Source: Actinoplanes nipponensis (GTDB lineage: Bacteria; Actinomycetota; Actinomycetes; Mycobacteriales; Micromonosporaceae). From it: a stretch of 64,000 bases of DNA. Location of the stretch: positions 1 to 64,000 of the forward strand of contig NZ_BOMQ01000079.1 of assembly GCF_016862275.1 (NCBI RefSeq), written 5' to 3'. Positions 58,658-64,000 of this stretch are shown piece by piece. The notes below the pieces were generated by a model that searched no databases, was not told where the DNA came from, and saw only the letters and a program-made list of their open reading frames with translations. Both the position numbers and the translations under genes were made by a program. Position 1 is the first letter of the stretch. Every line of letters starts with the position of its first letter.

Positions 58658-59345
58658 TCACGATATCGAGAGAAGCCAGGAGTGATTCCCAGCTTGGACG
58701 GGGCCCGACCGGTCAGTGCCCGGTGGCGTCCGTGGTCGGCGGCGTCGCCGGCGCGGGGATGGGACGGTAGATGTCGGCTCGAGGTAGATGACCTCTGCCG
58801 TCGGCAAAGCCGCCCGGACACGGGCTTCCGCCTCGTCGATCGTCGCCGCGATCTCAGCGCCTTCGTCGACGCCGATCTTCGCGGCGAGCAGTAGCTCGTC
58901 CGGCCCCAGGTGCATGGTCCGCATGTGAATCACCCGACCGGCGCCAGGCGTGGACAACAGCGCCGCCTCCATCGTCGCGAGCTCTTCCGGCAGCGCCGAC
59001 TCACCGACGATCAAACTCTTGGTCTCCACCGCGAGCAGCACCGCGACGGTGACCAGCAGCGCGCCGATGCATAGCGTTGAGATGCCGTCGAACACGCCGT
59101 TGCCGGTGATCACGCTCAGCACCACACCGATCAGGGCGAACAGCAGTCCCAGCAAGGCGCCGCAGTCCTCCAGCAGGATCACCGGTAGTTCCCGTGATCG
59201 GGTACGGCGCACGAACCGCAGCCAGCTGCGGCCGCCCCGGGTTCGGTTGGCCTCGCCGACCGCCGTGCGCAGGGCGTAAGCCCTCCAGGACCGCGGCGAT
59301 CACCAGCACCGCTACCACCACCAGCGGTGACTCCAGCGCAGGCCA
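58658..59345 (-). pseudogene. Truncated and frameshifted CDF cation-efflux gene
   Basis: Reading the minus strand, LESPLVVVAVLVIAAVLEG (about 59340-59290) is followed in another frame by FVRRTRSRELPVILLEDCGALLGLLFALIGVVLSV, then VKSLIVGESALPEELATMEAAL and RVIHMRTMHLGPDELLLAAKIGVD, ending in AEVIYLEPTSTVPS. This is the C-terminal two-thirds of a cation diffusion facilitator. The frame changes near 59280, where one extra base (TTACGCC for TTCGCC) explains it. The N-terminal third is missing and replaced by a HAMP fragment. Not functional as a transporter. Confidence 0.7.
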
Positions 59346-59454
59346 GTTCGCCGTGCCCGGCGGCCGGAACCCGCGCGTCCAGCTTGCCGCCGGCCAGCTG
59401 GCGAGGGGCCTCGATGAGCCGGCGCAACGGCTTGCTGACCAGCGTGGACAGCTA
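59345..59454 (-). pseudogene. HAMP-domain fragment of a sensor kinase
   Basis: The minus strand encodes LSTLVSKPLRRLIEAPRQLAGGKLDARVPAAGHGELA, a recognisable HAMP linker of a membrane histidine kinase. Both the sensor part and the kinase part are absent. One end runs into the xis repeat and the other into the CDF fragment. Confidence 0.55.
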
Positions 59455-59456
59455 AA

Positions 59457-59788
59457 GACAGCCCCGGACAACTGCCGTCCCTTCAGCCCACCGTGATGCC
59501 CTTAATCAAGGAGCAGAGATCACGGCGGGTGCCGTAGGTGACGAAGAGTGCGTCGCCCGCGGCGTACACGGATAGGCAGGGGGACCGGGTGTCCAAGCGT
59601 GTGTGGACGGTAGGGCAGGTGCGCGAACTTGGAGTGGCAACGGATGTGGAAACGGCTGCGTCGGTGCTCGGTATCGGCCGAACCACTGCTTACACGCTGG
59701 CTCGATCCGGCGAGTTCCCGGCTCCCGTCATCCGGGTCGGCGAACGCTATGTCGTCTCCGGCGAGGGCCTGCTGACGGTCCTCTGCCC
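59457..59788 (+). repeat. Imperfect direct repeat, right copy (leader plus xis)
   Basis: Right partner of the repeat at 57289-57620, offset by 2.17 kb. It starts directly at the truncated end of the HAMP fragment, so the repeat boundary is also a recombination boundary. Confidence 0.8.
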
Positions 59789-59837
59789 GGGCGACGCACC
59801 CCAAGCCCTCGACGCCAGACCTTTGCCGTCCGGATGA
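59589..59837 (+). CDS. xis: Excisionase-like helix-turn-helix protein (copy 2)
   Basis: 82 aa from GTG at 59589. The core RVWTVGQVRELGVATDVETAASVLGIGRTTAYTLARSGEFPAPVIRVGERYVVSGEGLLTVL is a close relative of copy 1. It has an extra 14-residue C-terminal tail (CPGDAPQALDARPLPSG). It lies 65 bp before the Prim-Pol gene and may be co-transcribed with it. Confidence 0.82.
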   Translation: MSKRVWTVGQVRELGVATDVETAASVLGIGRTTAYTLARSGEFPAPVIRVGERYVVSGEGLLTVLCPGDAPQALDARPLPSG

Positions 59838-59902
59838 CTCGGCCTTCCTGAGGTAGCACGGCGGCCGTTCCAGATGAATTCCGAACACTCGATGGGGCTT
59901 GA

Positions 59903-62437
59903 GTGGATGACACACCACAGACACTGGCAGCAGCACTGGCTTGGCACGCGGCCGGCTGCGCCGTAATTCCGATCCGAGCCGATGGCAGCAAAGCACCCCT
60001 AGTCTCTTGGCGCACTTACCAAAGGCTGCGGCCGGACAGGGGCATGGTGGAGGGGTGGTTCGCGGGAAACCCCCCGGGAATTGCGGTGATCTGCGGGTCG
60101 GCGTCCGCTGGGCTAGAGATGCTCGAACTCGAAGGGCGGGCGGTCGCCGAGGGTCTCGGTCAGGCGTTCACCGACTTACTTACCGTCGCGGGGCTGGCGG
60201 ACCTGTGGGAGCGCGTCACCACGAGCGGATATTGGGAACGAACCCCGTCCGGTGGCGTCCATGTCCTTTATCGGCTTGCCGAGGATGCCGTCGACCGCAA
60301 CCTGAAACTGGCGCGTCGACCAGCGACGGAGGAAGAGCTCTTTATCGACCCCGCTGACAAAGTTAAGACCTTGGCGGAAACTCGAGGTGAGGGCGGCTAC
60401 ACCATCGTCGCACCGTCTCACGGCACCGTGCATGAGACCAGGCGGCCGTGGGTCGCGTTGAGTGGGTCCTCGCCGGCGCGTATTCCTGTCATCACCGCCG
60501 ACGAGCGGACGGCACTGCTAAATGTTGTCCGCGCGCTTGATGCCATGCCGCCTGCGCCCGCACCGGCGGCGGCGGCGGTAGTACACCGTGGCGCAAGCTC
60601 ATCGACCGGTCAGAGCCTGAGTCCGGGAGATGACTATGAACGTCGAACCGACTGGGCAGACATCTTGGCTCCGGCGGGGTGGACACTCGTTCATGCTGTC
60701 GGTCGCACGCGATCTTGGCGCCGCCCCGGCAAGCGATCCGGTGTCTCTGCAACGACAGGACGCGCTGACGACCGAGACCGGCTATTTGTCTTCACGAGCA
60801 GCACTGAGCTGCAGACCGATACTCCGCTGACGAAGTTCCACGTCCTCGCTGTCCTGCAGCACGGCGGGGACCACAGTGCGGCTGCTAGAGCGTTGCGTCA
60901 GGCCGGCTACGGCGGCACCACGCCGCAACAGGAGCCATTGAGCGCACCGCAGACGGAGTCGCCGAGCATCGCCCCAGCCGTCATTCGGCCGGCGGAGGCG
61001 GCAGCGCCAGTTCGCGTCAGCGGCCAGACGATGCCTTCACCCGCTGCGTGGGGCCCCACGGAGGACGGTCTGGCGCGGGCGCTGGTCGCGCATCATGGTC
61101 GAGAATTGCGCTATTGCCCGCAACGGGGAGCTTGGCTGCTGTGGTCGGATCATCGCTGGTTATGGGACGACGCGGAACAGCACCGAGAGTTCGTGCGCGG
61201 GTTGGCTCGGCAGCTGCCAACTGCGGGTAGCTGGCGACGGTTCCGATCCCAGGCGCTATCAGCCGGGGGAGTGTCGGGGGTGGTGCGGTTAGCGCGCTCG
61301 GATCCGGCGGTGACCGTTAGCCTGGCGGCCCTCGACGCCCGCCCTTACGAGCTGAACACTCCTGCGGGTGTGGTGGACCTGCGGACGGGTGAAGTCAAGT
61401 CTGCCGAGCCCGGGTTGCTGCACACCCGGTCGACCGCGGTCGCTCCGGACTTCGACCGGAGGTCGGACGTCTTCGACACCTTCCTGCACGACACGTTCGG
61501 CGATGACACCGAGCTGGCCGGCTACGTCCAGCGGTTGGTTGGCGTTTCGGCGATCGGCCGCGTACTTGAACAACTGCTGCCCTTCGCGGTGGGTCCCGGC
61601 GCCAACGGCAAGTCGACCCTTCTGGAAGCGGCGATGCATGCGCTGGGCCGCGGCGACGATGGTTATGCGCGAGCGGGATCGTCGGAGATGTTGATGGTGC
61701 GTAAGCACGCGGAGCATCCGGCCGAGCTGGCGCAGCTGTCCGGCGCCCGGTTGGTGGTCTGCGCGGAGCTCGACGAAGGGCAGCGTTTTGCCGAGGCGCG
61801 GGTCAAGCAGCTGACCGGCCGCGACTCGTTGTCGGCACGGTTCATGCGGCGGGACTGGTTCACGTTCGAGCCGAGCCACACCTTGTGGCTGCTCGGCAAT
61901 CACCTGCCGGCAGCACGTGCCGGTGGCCCTGCGTTCTGGCGGCGGATCCGGGTGTTGCCGTTCAACCGGGTGGTGCCGCCGCAGATGCAGGACAAGAAGC
62001 TCGGGGAGCGTCTGGCGCAGGATGCGCCAGCGATCTTGGCATGGATCATCGCTGGGGCTGCGGCGTATTACCAGGGCGGTCTTCGTGAGCCTGCGTCGGT
62101 GTCGTCGGCGACTGAGGCGTACGCCAAAGATCAGGACACGGTCGGGCGCTTCATCGAGGAGCAGTGCCGCCTGGAGGCAGGCGCGGCGCATGTGCGCACC
62201 CCGGTGGGTGTGCTGCGGGAAGCGTACGAGCAGTGGTGTGAGCAGTTGGGCGAGCGGCCGGTGTCAGCCAAGCGGCTGACGCAGGAGCTGCAGGGTCGCT
62301 TCGCCGTGGCGGACGCGAGAGGCAGTAAGGGTCAGCGGTTCTACACCGGTGTCGCGCTGCTGAGCGACGGGGACAGGCATGGTGCTCTGTCAGAGGCGTC
62401 AGGATCACTTGTGGATGCCGGGCGGCGGCTCGGGTGA
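59903..62437 (+). CDS. Bifunctional Prim-Pol / D5-type SF3 helicase replication protein
   Basis: 844 aa from GTG at 59903. Residues about 1-190 are a primase-polymerase domain (TLAAALAWHAAGCAVIPIRADGSKAPLVSWRTYQ; GIAVICGSASAGLEMLELEGRA; TPSGGVHVLYR). The usual DxD of this family reads ELE here. A linker rich in Pro and Ala follows. The D5_N and SF3 helicase part starts near 380 (LRYCPQRGAWLLWSDHRWLWDD). The P-loop is PFAVGPGANGKSTLLEAAM at about 560-578, Walker B ARLVVCAELDEGQRF, and sensor LWLLGNHLPAARAGGPAFWRRIRVLPFN. It is the Rep protein expected for a Prim-Pol-type integrative element. Confidence 0.92.
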   Translation: MDDTPQTLAAALAWHAAGCAVIPIRADGSKAPLVSWRTYQRLRPDRGMVEGWFAGNPPGIAVICGSASAGLEMLELEGRAVAEGLGQAFTDLLTVAGLADLWERVTTSGYWERTPSGGVHVLYRLAEDAVDRNLKLARRPATEEELFIDPADKVKTLAETRGEGGYTIVAPSHGTVHETRRPWVALSGSSPARIPVITADERTALLNVVRALDAMPPAPAPAAAAVVHRGASSSTGQSLSPGDDYERRTDWADILAPAGWTLVHAVGRTRSWRRPGKRSGVSATTGRADDRDRLFVFTSSTELQTDTPLTKFHVLAVLQHGGDHSAAARALRQAGYGGTTPQQEPLSAPQTESPSIAPAVIRPAEAAAPVRVSGQTMPSPAAWGPTEDGLARALVAHHGRELRYCPQRGAWLLWSDHRWLWDDAEQHREFVRGLARQLPTAGSWRRFRSQALSAGGVSGVVRLARSDPAVTVSLAALDARPYELNTPAGVVDLRTGEVKSAEPGLLHTRSTAVAPDFDRRSDVFDTFLHDTFGDDTELAGYVQRLVGVSAIGRVLEQLLPFAVGPGANGKSTLLEAAMHALGRGDDGYARAGSSEMLMVRKHAEHPAELAQLSGARLVVCAELDEGQRFAEARVKQLTGRDSLSARFMRRDWFTFEPSHTLWLLGNHLPAARAGGPAFWRRIRVLPFNRVVPPQMQDKKLGERLAQDAPAILAWIIAGAAAYYQGGLREPASVSSATEAYAKDQDTVGRFIEEQCRLEAGAAHVRTPVGVLREAYEQWCEQLGERPVSAKRLTQELQGRFAVADARGSKGQRFYTGVALLSDGDRHGALSEASGSLVDAGRRLG

Positions 62438-62579
62438 CGGGTGACAGATGTTCCGCGATTTCCCGGTTGGGCGCCTCGCGCGCGCGGGCGCGCGCGTAGG
62501 TGGTGCGCGTGCGTTGATGATGAACCTGCTTTGGGGCTTGATCTGTCACCTGTCACCCAGTTGGCAGTGTCACCTACCC
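62432..62579. other. Candidate replication origin: iterons in an inverted repeat
   Basis: GGGTGACGGGTGACAGAT (62432-62449) is repeated in inverted form as ATCTGTCACCTGTCACCC (62541-62558), matching at 17 of 18 positions. A further TGTCACC occurs at 62568-62574. Each arm holds two tandem copies of the 7-bp motif, giving five copies in all. Between the arms is a GC alternating stretch (GCGCGCGCGGGCGCGCGCG, about 62477-62496) that could melt or form Z-DNA. The site overlaps the end of the Rep gene, where origins of such elements are often found. Function is inferred. Confidence 0.5.
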
Positions 62580-62642
62580 GACACAATCTCAGTGATGAAG
62601 CTTGATGTTGGAGGTTGTGCCTACGGTGGATCTTGAACGAAA

Positions 62643-63608
62643 ATGGCGGTCATGGGGGGTTCGTCGTACACGCGCGGGTTCCATGCGCTGGGCCGAGGTG
62701 CGTTCGCCTACCTGAGCCCGCCGGGCACGTGGGGCTGGAGCAACTGCGGGCTAGTTATAGCCGAGCGTCGGGCCCTGTTGGTCGACACACAGTTCACGGT
62801 GTCGCTGACCAGGGAGCTACTCGACGCGATAGAGGCCAGGTTCCCCGGCGTTGAGATCGCGACGGTCGTGACGACACACGCGAATGGGGATCACTGCTGG
62901 GGCAACCAACTGCTCGTCGACGCGGAGGTTATCGGTTCTGCAGCGTGTGAACACGATATGGCTGAGGAGGTTCAGCCGGAGCAGCTGGCGGCCCTGAGTG
63001 GGCCGAACGCGCCGGACACGCCTCTGGGCGACTACATGCGCCGGCACTTCGGCGTCTTCGACTTCACTGACGTCCGTGTCACCCCGCCGACACGAACGTT
63101 CACCGGCCAGTTGAAGGTGCCGCTCGGTGACCGTGTCGTTGAACTGACTGAGGTGGGCCCGGCACACACCGACGGCGACGTGATCGTGCACGTACCGGAC
63201 GCCGGGGTGCTGTACGCCGGGGACATCCTCTTCATGGGCGGCCACCCCATCATGTGGACCGGGCCGATCGACAACTGGATCGCCGCGTGTGATCGGATCC
63301 GGGACACCGGCGCGAACCGCATTGTGCCGGGGCACGGCCCGGTCACCGACCCGGCCGGTGTGGAGACGTTCCGGGCTTACCTGGAGTGGGTCGCCCGGCG
63401 GGCAGAGCAGGCTTATGCTGCCGGGCTGCCGTACTGGGAGGCCGGAGCCCCGTCGACCATCCCACAGTCGTACGGCGGCTGGGGTAACCCGGAGCGTCTA
63501 GTAATCACCATGGCCGCGGCCTACCGGGCCCTGGGCGAAAGCACACACGGACTCATGGAGGTCCTGGCGCATGCGGCCGCCGCAGAACCGCACAAGGCTG
63601 GGCGCTAA
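62643..63608 (+). CDS. MBL-fold metallo-hydrolase
   Basis: 321 aa from ATG at 62643; ATG at 62652 is also possible. Zinc-binding motifs of the metallo-beta-lactamase fold are THANGDHCWGN (residues about 79-89; the first His-x-His is changed to His-Ala-Asn), GPAHTDGDVIVHVPDAGVLYAGDILF and VPGHGPVTDP. The group includes glyoxalase-II-like and quinoprotein-type hydrolases; substrate unknown. It is the first gene downstream of the candidate origin and is probably cargo of the element. Confidence 0.88.
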   Translation: MAVMGGSSYTRGFHALGRGAFAYLSPPGTWGWSNCGLVIAERRALLVDTQFTVSLTRELLDAIEARFPGVEIATVVTTHANGDHCWGNQLLVDAEVIGSAACEHDMAEEVQPEQLAALSGPNAPDTPLGDYMRRHFGVFDFTDVRVTPPTRTFTGQLKVPLGDRVVELTEVGPAHTDGDVIVHVPDAGVLYAGDILFMGGHPIMWTGPIDNWIAACDRIRDTGANRIVPGHGPVTDPAGVETFRAYLEWVARRAEQAYAAGLPYWEAGAPSTIPQSYGGWGNPERLVITMAAAYRALGESTHGLMEVLAHAAAAEPHKAGR

Positions 63609-63616
63609 CTGCATTC

Positions 63617-64000
63617 CTACGCTTGGCAGGCTTGGGTGGGGATCAGCATCATGACGCGGCTGTCCGGCGCTCTCATGGGGGCGAACGCCACCAACTCGAT
63701 GGGCTGCACCTTCCGATGCAACGGCAGGTGCAAGGAACGATGGTCCCCGTCGGGGTGTGGGTATGTCATGGGTTGCTCCAGGAACCGCCGAGCGTCCTCA
63801 TTAACCTCGAGGATTTCATCGAAGACAGCTGCGAGGCGCCTGTTGTCCGGCTGGCGGGCACGGGCGAACTGCATCTGAGCGAACATCTGCGGCGCCCAGT
63901 CGGTCTCCCAATGGTGCAGCTGCGTGCGCGCTTCAGGGAAGGTGAAGACCCAGCGCATGACGTTGTTCTCGTGACCTTCGACCCAGGGGAACCAGTCACT
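63617..64000 (-). CDS. XRE regulator with MmyB-like ligand-binding domain (partial)
   Basis: Only the C-terminal 127 codons are inside the window; the gene continues past 64000. The frame is open to the edge (SDWFPWVEGHENNVMRWVFTFPEARTQLHHWETDW ... MTYPHPDGDHRSLHLPLHRKVQPIELVAFAP) and matches the MmyB-type PAS-like domain found behind an XRE helix-turn-helix in actinomycete regulators. The domain binds fatty-acid-like ligands in the studied homologue. It is convergent with the MBL gene (8-bp gap). Confidence 0.8.
   Translation of the reverse strand, partial: SDWFPWVEGHENNVMRWVFTFPEARTQLHHWETDWAPQMFAQMQFARARQPDNRRLAAVFDEILEVNEDARRFLEQPMTYPHPDGDHRSLHLPLHRKVQPIELVAFAPMRAPDSRVMMLIPTQACQA

Noticed and set aside
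55930..64000. Looked for a second copy of the tRNA-Pro 3' end (attR)
   Set aside because: No match to the T arm or acceptor sequence was found by eye, so the right end is taken to be outside the window.

Overview
The window is very GC-rich DNA with frequent GTG and TTG starts, 4-bp ATGA/GTGA gene overlaps and strong codon bias. The gene order tlyA-nadK-recN-steA-mctB-pyrG-NUDIX-xerD-parA-scpA-scpB-rluB-cmk-der is the conserved actinobacterial block known from Mycobacterium tuberculosis (tlyA to engA). The extra genes (MraY-like, MurJ, GT4, BtrH/DUF4872, STAND regulator, a tRNA-Pro element with a Prim-Pol gene) suggest a filamentous actinomycete, most likely Micromonosporaceae (Actinoplanes-like). 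That placement is inference from gene content only.

Region 1 (about 0.2-27.8 kb, core). A huge RGG-repeat protein, a HAD phosphatase, an SCP2 protein and a histone-H1-like protein lead into tlyA, nadK, recN, steA and mctB/steB. A tightly overlapping cell-envelope set follows (MraY-like transferase, MurJ flippase, GT4 glycosyltransferase, large phosphatase-like membrane protein). Then come pyrG, a NUDIX hydrolase, a luciferase-like oxidoreductase, an ECF sigma factor with a membrane partner, ald, xerD, parA and a degenerate M50-like membrane protein.

Region 2 (about 27.8-49.7 kb, accessory). Some 22 kb separate parA/M50 from scpA, which are close neighbours in relatives. It holds an RtcB2-PrfH RNA/ribosome-repair pair, a decayed BtrH-like gene, secreted enzymes (vanadium haloperoxidase, M6 metalloprotease, beta-helix protein) and a molybdopterin oxidoreductase. 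It also has a sugar-binding lipoprotein paired with a FucP-type MFS carrier, an active-site-diverged pyrophosphatase beside a UbiA prenyltransferase, and a HTH-STAND-TPR / PPC / two-TM module. A WYL-regulator remnant, a DUF218 protein and a GT2 glycosyltransferase complete it.

Region 3 (49.7-55.8 kb, core). scpA, scpB, rluB, cmk and der form one run of overlapping or closely spaced genes. ScpA and ScpB both carry very long acidic low-complexity extensions that meet at their gene boundary.

Region 4 (55.85-64 kb, mobile). A tRNA-Pro(GGG) is followed at once by a tyrosine integrase, excisionase-like genes, a Prim-Pol/D5 replication protein and an iteron-rich inverted repeat that looks like an origin. 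This is the layout of an actinomycete integrative element; the right end lies outside the window. An imperfect 0.33-kb direct repeat containing xis brackets one unknown gene and three truncated genes (CorC/DUF21, CDF transporter, HAMP sensor kinase). An MBL hydrolase and the C-terminal part of an XRE/MmyB-type regulator finish the window.
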